Shown here: piece by piece, positions 46,436-56,748 of the stretch | How positions within the stretch are numbered: position 1 is the stretch's first letter | Layout of the letters: each line of letters starts with the position of its first letter | Assembly: GCA_030062745.1 (NCBI GenBank) | Contig: CP099846.1 | Coordinates: forward strand, 23,411,201 to 23,475,200 | Reading direction: 5' to 3' | Length of the DNA stretch: 64,000 nt | Source: Capitulum mitella | Lineage: Eukaryota; Arthropoda; Thecostraca; Pollicipedomorpha; Pollicipedidae | Program-made: the position numbers and the translations under genes | The notes under the pieces: generated by a model | What the model saw: only the letters and a program-made list of their open reading frames with translations | Databases searched by the model: none | What the model was told of the DNA's origin: nothing

Positions 46436-48411
46436 ATGAAGCTGCTGGTAAGGAGCGGCTCACTCGCCCTTTGTCGGAGAGACAGGAACGGGTCAAATCC
46501 GTATTTCTATTCCGTTTTGTTTATTAGGCCGTGATTCTTGTGAGAGCCGTATCGGTTTTATTAATGACGAGAACTCATGTGCATATTTATCTTTTTTGTC
46601 TGGGGAAATGTTTACTGTGTTTCAGGCTTGGTTAGACTCGTATGTGTATTTTGGTTCCCACTATAACGAGTCCTGTTAGGGGACTTCGAAATGTTGTAGA
46701 CGAGAGTTGGCGAGAACACTCATAATTTGTTACATATTTTTTTCCTTTACCACGTGACTATACGCAAACCTTAACTTGTCTGGAAATGGCTCGACACGCA
46801 CGGTGACAGTCACCCCTTCGGTGCTTTTTATCCCTGCAACTCTGGTTGAGCCAAACTGTGTAAAAGACCAGCGTGGCGTCAGCGTGTGAGGGACCGAAGC
46901 GGTGATGTTCGTTCTCTAGATGACATCTGAGCTCCGACCCACAGGTCACTCTCTGCACCGTGCTGGCGGCGGCCTCTCTCGGCCAGGCCGGCGGCGGGTA
47001 CGGCCACGGTGGCGGAGGGCACGGCCACGGTGGCGGAGGCTACGGCCACGGCGGCTACCAGACAGAGCACTACGGGTGAGCGCCGACCAGGCACGGGGAA
47101 ACGACTGATGGAGAACCGACTCAGCACGGCTCACAGAGGGGCAGAACCGACAAAGAACGGTCGAAATATTGGTGCACAGCCGATGGAGGCCGGCTGACAA
47201 TGGGAAAGAACCGAAAAAGGGCCGTTGCAGAAACGAATAGAGAACCGTTCACTGTGACACAGAACCAACGAAGGACTTCTGTAGAACCGAAAGAGGATGG
47301 TTCACAGCAGGACAGAAACGACAAAAACCAGTTTCGGAACCGACTGAATACCACTGACTGTGGATTGGATTGGTCAAGCGGCCGGCGTGAAATCGTGAAG
47401 TGAAACATGAGTGAGCTGCGTCTGCGTGACGGGACGAACTGACGGGAATGGAAACGATCGTTGACAATTGAGACGGCTCAGAGCAGAAGCGACCCGTGTA
47501 GACGGCTTTTTCACTGCTGCTACACAGACACACAAGACAGACAGGTAACCTGAAAGATTATATATGTCTTCCAAGAAATAATAAGCATTTCTACCAGCGT
47601 CCCATATCTCATAGGAACCAAAGGACTGTGGAAACTGCAAATGTAAAACGCTTGCCCTTGGGAGCTACCATGCACAAAGGATGATAGACACGCAGCCAGG
47701 ATTTTCTTCGGGGAGGGGGGCAAGTGTCAGACTTTGTCATATGCTACTGTTGTATGACAAAATTCATAGGAAAAGACGCCAGTTTTATGCAGTCCACTTC
47801 ATGTTAAAGGAATAACAGGAAAAAGTCATAATGTTTGCTTTTTTAGCATATATATGATCACTATTCCGCATTCCTGCGAAATTGCCATATGCCTAGTGTA
47901 AACCGCTTGGTTCGGGGGACGTGGCCCCCCAGGGCCGCCCTTGGCTACTGGCTACGCGCCTGGAGTAAGATGAAGCCTATTCTGCGCGGCGCACACTTGT
48001 ATGTTATCCTCGGTGTCCGGCATATGCCATCGTATGCTATGTTTGTTATTCCATATATGTCCTTGTTCTGTCCTATTTAGGTACGAGAAGGTTCGCACCG
48101 TCGTCAAACACCATCCGTACCCGGTGGTGAAGAGGGTGCCGTACCCGGTTGTCAAGCACGTACCCGTCTACAAGCCCGTCTACAAGACCGTGGTCAAACA
48201 CGTGCCGGAGCCGTATCCGGTCGTCAAGCACGTGCCGGTCGTCAAGCGCGTGCCCGTCGTTAAACATGTGCCTGTCGTCAAGCACGTGCCCGTGATCAAG
48301 CGCGTGCCCGTGGTCAAGCACCACTACCACGTCAAGAAGGTGCCCGTGCACGTGCCGGTGTACGTCGAGAAGCCCAAGTACGGATACGGCCACGGCCATG
48401 GCTACCATTGA
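46436..48411 (+). CDS. VPV-repeat secreted structural protein, gene 4 (type B)
   Basis: Exons 46436-46447, 46945-47075 and 48081-48411 give 157 residues. Signal peptide MKLL plus VTLCTVLAAASLGQA; residues 20-47 are regular GGGYGHGGGGHGHGGGG units ending TEHYG. Exon 3 is nearly the same as in gene 3 apart from VPVYKPVYKTVV and small K/R and H/R exchanges in the VPVVK repeats. It ends EKPKYGYGHGHGYH. Intron 2 carries the same MITE insertion as gene 3, so these two are sisters. The poly(A) signal ATTAAA is at 48761-48766. Secreted matrix role inferred. Confidence 0.87.
47100..47330 (+). repeat. Intron 2 minisatellite, gene 4
   Basis: Units marked by GGCTCACAG (47128), GGCTGACAATGGG (about 47192), GTTCACTGTGAC (about 47247) and GGTTCACAGCAGG (about 47299). 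Confidence 0.75.
47685..47962 (+). mobile_element. hAT-type MITE in gene 4 intron 2
   Basis: Orthologous-by-duplication to the element at 40169-40449: same place in the intron, same interior (ATATATGATCACTATTCCG), ends decayed to ACACGCAGCCAGG and GGCTACGCGCCTG. Flanking 8-mers AAGGATGA and GAGTAAGA are diverged target copies. Confidence 0.75.
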
Positions 48412-48760
48412 TCTGGTGTGTCTCTGTCGATCTGGCTGATTCGAACGCAGACATGATGTCTGCCTCCACGTTTGTATTCAACGCCAGCCGCTGGCGACTT
48501 CCGGACCAGTAGCGACCGTGTTGTCGGTTGGGTGCCTTGACGCACCTCACTTCTTCTCGTTTCTCTAGGAACCGGTGTATTTAACCGCGTGTATGTCACA
48601 TGATGAGCACTGTAGTCATTCGTTTTTTTTTCTACGGCCCGCAAAGCAGTACAAAGTGATTTTGGTGTCCCACATGTCTGAAGGATGAATGATGCCAGTG
48701 GTACCACAGGTTTTCTGTTCTCTGAGTGGTGTGTTCTCAATGCGTATGTTCCTTTAATGA

Positions 48761-48766
48761 ATTAAA
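48761..48766 (+). terminator. Poly(A) signal ATTAAA, gene 4
   Basis: ATTAAA about 350 bases after the stop, followed by TACACTTACAGCG as in the paralogues. Confidence 0.6.
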
Positions 48767-48862
48767 TACACTTACAGCGTTGTACACACTTCATTTTTTG
48801 TAAGGAGGAAAACCAGATGTTCGAGACAGTCTGTTTTATAGGCACATATATTCATAAAACAC

Positions 48863-49825
48863 TTAACCAGCGCCCGGCTGGCGATTGGCGCCAATCACGC
48901 CCGACTGGCGTGGGCGGCGGTCGGTTGACCGCCCCCTCTAACTCACGAACGGTTAGTCACGCGATAAAAAATAAGCACATCGATGGAAAGCTTGTGACAA
49001 ACAGAGCTCGAAACCGGTCTCATTTTTAGTTTTGGATAATATGTAAGCCATTTACGCCCTATACATGTTTTCTAACAGCCTACTGCATGAATCCGAGAAA
49101 CGGCCTGAATCTCAAAGGATGTGATTAATAAAGTCTAGGTAAAGGAACCAACAAAAAGGTAGAAGTAAAATACAGGTAAAATGCCGATGCACGTCTTATT
49201 TCTCTGATTTGTTCAATATATACGCCGAAACGTTGAGGTAAAGACATAGCGACTTTCGAGCCGACTGCCGGCGGGTGCCGTAGCCGAAAGCAGTATGAAA
49301 TTAACGGGAACTAACTTAAACGTTTCTTTATTCTAGCGAAATAAGCCTTTCCACATAATATTTACTCATCCTAGTTGTTCTTGTGATGGTTTCTCATGTT
49401 TAAATTTTGGAAAAATTCATTAGTTATCAATCTATACAACTGGGGGAGCTTTATTCGCGAGCGACTGATGATTTCCAAAATACGTAATTTTTGATGTTTT
49501 TTTTTAGGTTCCTGGTATTGCTTTCAACTGTGCGAGCTAATTCTGGTATTTTCTATCCGTCCTGAGTGATTCATCGCCGATTTTGACGGCGATGCATTTT
49601 GTCTCATAGCATTTATTCGTGCACTGATCCCAGGTCAAGAACTGGAAGTCATTGACATTTTGAACATTGGCGGTAACTAGATGTCCACACCACTGCACAG
49701 TAAAAATGTAATGAAAAACTCTGTCAGTTTCCGAAAAAAACGACATGTCTTGAAAACAGTCTTGGCTTTAGGTCATTTACCCGGAAATTACCTTTACCTT
49801 TACCCCCCAGTCGAGGGTGGGTTAA
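48863..49825 (+). mobile_element. TTAA-MITE family 1, copy c
   Basis: Bounded by TTAA at 48863-48866 and 49822-49825. It starts CCAGCGCCCGGCTGG and ends CCCCCCAGTCGAGGGTGGG. It is shorter and more diverged than copies a and b. It splits the type-B 3' flank of gene 4; the flanks of genes 2 and 3 are uninterrupted at this place. Confidence 0.7.
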
Positions 49826-50519
49826 AGATATTGTATTTTTCTTCTGTCAGGCTTAGTCTTGACCCAGAGTTAGTTCAGACCCAGAGTGAGTCAGAATCGA
49901 CTCATGAGTTGACGGACCTTTCATGAATCGTGAACTGAGTAGATTTTTGAAAAACATTTGAGTTCACCCATTTGTTTTCATTCGAGCTGTGAAACAACAA
50001 CATTTAGCAAGACAGTCAGACAAGACTAGGCGTGGACCAGACAGGTCTAGTCGAGGCCTTTTATGGCATTTTTTAAGTTCATGTTAGAGGAGATTACTGT
50101 CGAGCTCCTTGCCTAATCCAGTTATGCATTGTAAGTTAGAAGGAGTCTTCCATGAGTTGTTTAAAACACTGCTTTAGATTCTTTAGGTTTGAGACCATGT
50201 CCCTGAAATTTGCATCACATTGCTTAAGATAAGGAAACCTCTTTATCGATTCCACGCCTGTCGACGCAAATTATTTCTTCCACACAATTCAAGAATTCCT
50301 TGAAAACAGTTCCGTGCTTTTTTTTTTTTTTTTTTGTGCGACGTTTCGTGGGTGGAAGCCGTTCATGCTCCTAAGTTAGATCATTGCTATACAGGTGCAC
50401 TTTGAGCTCTGCTCCAATATTCTGCTTCGTATTCTGGTCCGCTGAAAACCGTTTTAAAAAGCGGTCGGTATGACTCATGGACTCCCAAGTGGACTGCCAG
50501 TGTTCGGCTTTCTTGTTTA
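49826..50519 (+). repeat. Type-B 3' flank, copy 3 (after gene 4, continued)
   Basis: Contains GACTCATGAGTTGACGG (49898), GTCGAGGCCTTTTATGGCA (50050) and GGGTGGAAGCCGTTCATG (50350) as in copies 1 and 2. Confidence 0.7.
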
Positions 50520-52690
50520 AAGAGGACTTTAATGTGCCGCTTCGAATTTAGTGCCGATAGTTCTGGCTTGGAGGTCTGAACACGCAGTCTGAAGGAATGT
50601 TTTTAAGCCTTTTTTCGCCAGAGACATCATTAACTTGGCGTACCTTTGATACTGCAAAATTTGGTGATGTCAGTCACGTTTGGTGTTCGGATGGCCATTT
50701 TCCAATGGACAATATACTGTTTCTCGCCAGACTTCTAAGTAATTCACGATCGAATCAGAATCGGTTTTGACTCATCAACTCTTCTTGCACATTGGGATCG
50801 GAATCGATTTCCAATTTAAAAACTGCGAATCAGGGTCAGAATCAGAATCGCCTTTTGGCTCAAGGATGTGAATTGAATCAACTCACAAAGCTAGCCGGAA
50901 CTGATTCAGAGAACTGACTCCCAATTCGTAATAAATGATACCATTTATTACCAATGTTTCACTATCTATCAGCATTGAGAGCAGATGACAGGTGACAATA
51001 GGAAATGAAAAAGTCCTGTTATGATTCAATGAAGATGAAATATTCCCTTTACTGCTCATTACTTCTGCTAAACATAAGTGTAGGAAGCTTTATTTGTGGG
51101 TGGTTGCTGGTGAACATTTTCCATGCTCACCCTTGACTCTAGAAATCAGGGGCGCTGCCAGATTTTCGTAACGGGGGGGGGGGTCCGGAGCTCAGTGAGA
51201 ACTGAATTCATACGAAAACTGCCTGCTGGGAAGACGATGAACAATGAGTCTCACGAAAAAAGGCTGGGCGCAAAGGGGTTACCCCTTGATTATCCCCCCC
51301 CCCTCCCCTTCCAGTTGCGCCGGTGCTAGAGGCCATCGTATTTTTGTATTGGGATTTTTATGTTTTGACACTCAACGCAAATTCAATGTGGATACAGTAC
51401 TCTATGTCTATGCATACGAACGCTGTGCAGAACATGATATGTTTTGTCATTGTTCCTTAATGCTACGGTGTAATCTATATCAGTCCTAGGATAAGACCGG
51501 ACCCCAGTCTTGGCTATTTCACGTATCACGAAAAATGAACTGGCTCGGTTTTTGTTATCGGGCGTAAAATTAAATCGTGAACCGAATGATGAATGATGAA
51601 TCATGAATAGTCAATGGGATCTATTCCTCGCAGATGAAATGGTCTTTGAATCAAAACCATATCGATTCTGTTTTTTAATATGAAACAGAATCAGAATCAG
51701 AATCGTCTTCGTGGACTGTGGATCAAAATCGATTCCCAGTGTCGTCCCAGTCCCAGATTTCCGGTTTCGTGAGTCGCTTACAAATCTGCTTCCCATTAGG
51801 AAATCAACACATCATTGCTGCCGGGGATATATAAACAACTCCGGTTCTGTTGCGTTCACGGCCCAGCAAACTAAATTCACGCACTGCATAGTAAGCCACT
51901 ACTAAGGCACATGCACAGCACGTGATGCCAGTTGCACTGATCACGTTTGCCTTCGTGTGACGTGTGCAGTAAGGTGAGCCCGAGACTTTGGAGTACGGGA
52001 TATCAGTCTATAAGGATATCTTTGTCAAAATGTTTGATCCTATAAAGTACATTGTCACAATACGGGTAATCGCTCGCTGTGCGTCCTGTCCGCCTTCATC
52101 TCCCCACCGCGTCGAGCTGCTAAACTACATCATACACGGCGGTCATGGCGACCGAACGAACTTCGATCCAGCTATTTTGACACCTATCTCGTCATGATGG
52201 GCGACTTCAATCTCAGCTTTCCCGTCGCATAGCTGCGCAACCGTCTGTCTGCCAGACGAATGGTCAGCGCATCAGATTAATATTCATGGACATCGGCCAT
52301 TTGTTTGTGGCACAATATATCGCTGTCGGTTCAGTCCCTGTCACAAACAGTAAAGGAAACACCGTAGTCTCCACCGGTGTGGGTTTTCCAGCGAAAATAA
52401 ACTATTCGAAGGAAAAATTGCAAAACCGATTACGGGTTGTCCTTAAATTCTTTTGGGTTTCGTGACAATGAGGATTGTATTGCATTCCTTTTGTTGCCAT
52501 GGATTGGGGACTGAATTGCACATTTTCGTAAAGGATTTTGGTAATCCCAGTGAAAAGTACAAGTACCTGCAGCAGGTGGGACAATGGGGTAACCATGATT
52601 TTAATTGTCCTTTTTCATGGAAACGAACGTGTATGCTCTTTTTCATCATTAGATCAGATCCTCGATTTGAAACTGGAGCAGACGACCGCA
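50520..52690 (+). repeat. Upstream duplicated block Y, copy 3
   Basis: Matches copies 1 and 2 in order: GAACACGCAGTCTGAAGG (50578), GAATCAG arrays (50740-50900 and 51570-51740), CGCGTCGAGCTGCTAAAC (52108), ATGATGGGCGACTTCAA (52195). A short MITE interrupts it at 51147-51325. It leads to a GA tract but no gene. Confidence 0.75.
51147..51325 (+). mobile_element. Short hAT-type MITE in block Y copy 3
   Basis: Starts CAGGGGCGCTGCCAG and ends CCAGTTGCGCCGGTG. Flanks CTAGAAAT (51139-51146) and CTAGAGGC (51326-51333) look like a decayed 8-bp duplication. Copies 1 and 2 of block Y lack it. Its interior matches 19488-19643. Confidence 0.6.
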
Positions 52691-53031
52691 GCAGAATCAC
52701 AAGAGAGGGGAAGGAGAGTATGGAGACAGAGATAGAGACAGAAAGAGGGAGGGGGAGAGAGAGGGAGGAACGGTGTGTTTTCCTTGTAAGGAGGGAATTG
52801 AAATGATGGGGACAGCGTGTCTTTAACAAACATGCGTACCTGCTGTATTTAACAATGAGACGCCTTATTGGAGGCGTTATGAGCCAGGCCTGCTTGGTTC
52901 TTGTCTGAATCATTGTCTTCCTTTATGCATTTTGTAGCGCAAAAGGGCATTACGGATTTATTTCAATATTTTGCACCCAAAGAACTGCAGATTTGAACGC
53001 CACACGCACATTTGACATTGTTCGCTGCCAG
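52690..53031 (+). other. Deletion scar of a sixth array gene (GA tract joined to 3' flank)
   Basis: A gene-type GA tract (52690-52770, after ACCGCAGCAGAATCACAAG) passes within about 20 bases into CTTGTAAGGAGGGAATTG, which matches the sequence just past the poly(A) region of gene 5 (TTAGTAAGGAGGAAATTC, about 58796). Type-A flank follows (GGCGTTATGAGCC, then the GCTGCC site). The promoter, exons and introns expected between are absent. Confidence 0.65.
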
Positions 53032-53114
53032 TGACGTAACCAGGATTTTTTTCCGGGGAGGGGGTCCTAGAGAATGAGGGGCCCCCAACGTTGAGGGGGC
53101 CCCTTGAACGCTGC

Positions 53115-53325
53115 GGTGGCCCCATGGCCAGGGGTGTCATTTTGTGTAAATGACTTTGGGGATAGATCGAGGAACCTCTCAGCTTAACCTTCCCCCAAAT
53201 GTGAGTTTCCCAACGGACTTAGGACATTTTGTTTTGACCGACGGCAGTTATTTAAAAAAAACATTTATAGGAGATACACGGTTTGTGTTCATATATATAT
53301 CTACATATATATGTATGCACGAAAT

Positions 53326-53373
<48 letters not shown>

Positions 53374-53375
53374 TC
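53115..53375 (-). repeat. R1, copy E, with AT microsatellite
   Basis: Reverse-oriented R1: a GTCATTTTGTGTAAATGACT start, CCCCCAAATGTGAGTTTCCC, TTTTGACC, then ATATAT repeats (53330-53372). Confidence 0.6.
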
Positions 53376-53601
53376 AAGTTGACAAGCAAAATTCAAATTA
53401 TGTCAGATGTATTGCATACATCTGGACAGCACGGTATCTTGATCACTACATAGTGAAGAGCAATTGGAGAGATTGAAAGAAAAATTCAAAGCAGAAACCG
53501 TTTTTAATTATTTGACCTAATCTAGATAAAATTATGTGCGCTTAAGTTAAGCGACTCCTGCGGTTAGTTTCGCTGCCGGTGACGCCCAAGCCACGAAACC
53601 A

Positions 53602-53940
53602 TTTTTAGAACTGAACGTGTATTTGGTGGCTACATACGCGGCTTCCAAAAATCTTCCTGATCTGTTTACCAGCTTTCTTTTCTAGAATTTTTGCTCCTTT
53701 CCACATGGGCAAAGGGTGGCACTTGTCAACGTGTAGCACTATCGTGTTGGATGTGCGGTAATATTTTATTTCTCGTCTGTGTTCTTGTATGCGTGTTTTC
53801 ACGCCTCGATTTTCACGTGTCTCCTACGTAATTCTCACTGCATCCTGAGCGCGGGATTCCATACACGACACTGTTTGTGCAGTTCCCCCTCCCCTGAAGC
53901 TCCACTATGTCGTTGATCTTCTGTTCCCGAAGTCGCTGCC
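53602..53940 (-). pseudogene. Penelope-like GIY-YIG endonuclease fragment
   Basis: In reverse the frame reads NSVVYGIPRSGC, then ENYVGDT, and after a one-base frameshift RGVKTRIQEHRREIKYY, LHVDKCHPLP and WKGAKILEKK. The VVYGIP and YVG pair is the GIY-YIG core; the R-x-x-EHRR helix and the H-x(n)-W block are typical of endonucleases at the C-terminus of Penelope-like retroelements. The reverse-transcriptase part is missing, and the frameshift lies between YVGDT and RENRG. It sits inside the composite insertion 53032-54020. Confidence 0.7.
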
Positions 53941-54239
53941 TTGCCTACCTTGACGACTACCGATTCTAACTTCTTTGCGATTGCTTAGGCTGGTTTTGAA
54001 TACCCCCTGGCTATGCTACTGCTGCAGGGCTGATCAAAAACGGGCATGAGAAAATAAGTCTGGGAGTGAAGACATTACTCAGCAATAGTTATATGCAAAA
54101 AGAGTTTGCTGGTTGGTGCACTGAAAATGCAACAACATAAAATTCAAATACTTAGCTCTTCTTCTGGGGAAAATAATATATGACAGGAATATAAAGACAA
54201 CCAAAATATAGATAGGAATATCTGAAAGGAATATGAATG

Positions 54240-56110
54240 ACACAGGGATGGAATGTTTTGTTTTCCGTTGTGTGTGCTTGGGAGGGGAGGGGAAGTAGAG
54301 ACCATCAGTCCCCTCTCGTTAATGACGAAAAATCCTTTAAATTTAAGCAACTATGTTTTGACATGCGGCCATTTCTTATTTTCAGCATTTATTTTTGGAG
54401 AGAAGTTCATGGGTCTGAAAACGGTGACGGAGTACGGTATCCTAGCGCTTTGGTTCATGATCATTTTATTTATGAACATTTGCGGAAGTCTGTAAAAGGG
54501 ATGTAGCTAAAGCCAACATTGACTACCAGCTGCTTCCAATGTGCGAAAGTTCCACCGTGTATCCCGTTAATTTTCACCTTTCAGCCGTCCTCTGCACCTT
54601 TTCGCCTTCCACACTCCAGTCGCAGCGCTCCGTGTTTCGCCCGTCATGGACAGGTCAGCGAGCAATGCCAGACGGTGCCGAGACCTGCAAAGCCGTACAT
54701 GTCCTGATGCAAGGATGCTCTTGATTTAGGCTAATCAATTTCATTTTAAGTGCAGAACAGTTGTTGAGGGACATGTGGCCATATCGGTTAAGTGGAGAAT
54801 GTGCAGAAGTACATAGCTAATATATATCTTTCTATGAAACCTTCTTTCCATTGTCTAGACAAATCCCAAACCGTCCCTACCTTTTAATACAAGTAGCTGT
54901 GCTGTACATGAACGATCCTTTGGACCGCCTATATCCTTTAAGTAAGAGTTCATCCGCGCAACTGGTGCACGAGAACGTCAGACTCGTCACGGCAACCGGC
55001 CTGCGTTGTACCACCGACGGTACGGCCAAAATTCCACCCAGTTCACGTACCTATGATGAATGAAGTGGAAAATGAAATGCTAAACGACATAGATGACCCA
55101 CGTAATTTCATGCGGAATTAATTATATAACGCACTCAGTTTCAGCCTTTTGTCAGGGTGCATAACCGTGTTGCAAAGCATCGCATATCAGCATCGCAAGT
55201 CGGCTATTGTTTTGTTTTTGCACACGGACAAAGACTTATCGCCAGATAGATAGTGTTTTACGAGCCAGGCCGAAGGCCGAGTGAGTCAGGAGTGAGTCTT
55301 ACTTCAAGGAGAAAAGAAAAATCAAATGAGCGCCTGTCCCGACCCTGCCTGGTCCGGCTGTAACACTTTCTGGAGAGCAATAAATTCGTAGCCACTAGGC
55401 GCCAAAACATGAAATGTTCACTAGAGGATAGCGCAATTCTATAAATTTTATGTATGCCGTTTACAATACATCACCTGCTAATTCTTCCACCTAACTATTC
55501 CGAGAGTAACGTTTCCGTTCGTAAATTTTTTGCGTGCGTTTTTTGAGCCGCTCAGTAACCACCTCGAGTCGCTCAATGAACAATTTCATGAACGCACGTG
55601 ACGTTTAAACTAGCAATTCTTCGGAAACAAAATGCTGAAATAGATCGGAAAACATCCTTCAGCGTTATGAAATACACAGAAAAAAAGTAATGACGCAAGA
55701 AGCAACGAAGTAGGTATCGTTCGTTAGGCGCCCCACAAGGCATCTTACTGGTTTAATTCGCCAATCAACCGTTGAATACAATCGACAGGAAGTAAGCCGT
55801 AACCACTAGCCACGCGGCCGATGAAAACTGGTAACTCAAATTACCTCAAAACCCCACAACTTGTTGCGCAAGCTGAACCAGTTCACCCAAATGGCGTCCT
55901 CGTTCCTGACCAAAACTCTCCGTGTTGCTTGCAGCTGATCTTGCAAAAGTGCCACAGTTCTCTTCAAAAGTAACTATGAAAGTGTTATTTGGCTCAAAGT
56001 ATGCTTAAGGTATCAGATGATCACTACATCAGGGGCTTCAAGCTCACCCTTTCGATGTTTTTTCTCAATCTATAGTTTTTTTAGTCCCATTTTAGCCATA
56101 AATATCGGAG
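54240..56110 (+). repeat. Segmental duplication block X, copy 2
   Basis: Second copy of 29730-31320, upstream of gene 5, with the same order of landmarks. No gene is visible. Confidence 0.75.
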
Positions 56111-56251
56111 GGGCAAAGCTCGTCATCGGGGGAGCATATCAAACATTAGAAGGGCATGTGCCCCAACGAATGTACATAACGCTCCATCCCTACGTCAAGG
56201 CAGGCTTCTTGGATCCTCAAATGTAGTTAAGTATCGACCGCAACAGAATCA

Positions 56252-56425
56252 CAACAGAGAGAGAGAGAGAGAGAGAGAGAGAAGGAGACAGAGTGGGATA
56301 AAAAGAAAGAAAAAGAGAGCAAGGGAAAGAGAAGGAAAGGGAAAGAAAAGGAAATGAGAGGAGGGAGGAAGAAGGAAGAAAAGAAAGAAAGTAGGAAAGA
56401 ACGGAAGAGAAAAGGAGATAAAATA
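56252..56425 (+). repeat. Polypurine GA tract upstream of gene 5
   Basis: Starts after CGACCGCAACAGAATCACAA with a run of GA dinucleotides and continues as mixed purine sequence. Confidence 0.85.
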
Positions 56426-56544
56426 TGATATCAAGTTTTCTGATGCTGTACTGCTGGTCTGTGCTTTCAAACACATCTGACCTGAGCTATGCTCCTGAAC
56501 TCTCTGTATTGGGCCTAGTGACATGTGAGCCGCGTGTTGGCCCT

Positions 56545-56748
56545 TCAGCCCACCAACGGTTCCGGTATCTGTCGACGTCCACTACCGGACAGCTGCTTCA
56601 TCAACGCAGCCACGGTAACCGCGGCGGAAAATTGGTTGCCTCGGCCTTGCTGCCGGCCGAGGACAATGCTGTCTATGGCAAGCGAGCCGCTATATAAACG
56701 CGGGCCAGTCGCAACCGGACAGCACAGTGCTACCTTCACCCTTCCAGA
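56545..56748 (+). promoter_or_regulatory. Gene 5 promoter, without the 50-bp minisatellite
   Basis: CAATGCTGTCTATGG and TATATAAA (56691-56698) lead to the ATG at 56749. The upstream minisatellite of genes 1-4 is missing: GTGACATGTGAG joins directly to GCGTGTTGGCCC. Confidence 0.8.

Larger units (their letters stand above)
53032..54020. mobile_element. Composite hAT-type insertion carrying R1 and Penelope fragments
   Basis: Ends TGACGTAACCAGG and CCTGGCTATGCTACT are imperfect inverted repeats. They are flanked by GCTGCCAG (53024-53031) and GCTGCAGG (54021-54028), against the single GCTGCCAT of the type-A flanks of genes 1 and 5. It encloses an R1 copy (53115-53375) and a GIY-YIG fragment. Confidence 0.5.

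Noticed and set aside
52195-52260. MMGDFN reading in block Y as a LINE endonuclease
   Set aside because: The open stretch is under 40 codons, shifts frame between the three copies and has no other endonuclease motif; kept only as a question in the findings.
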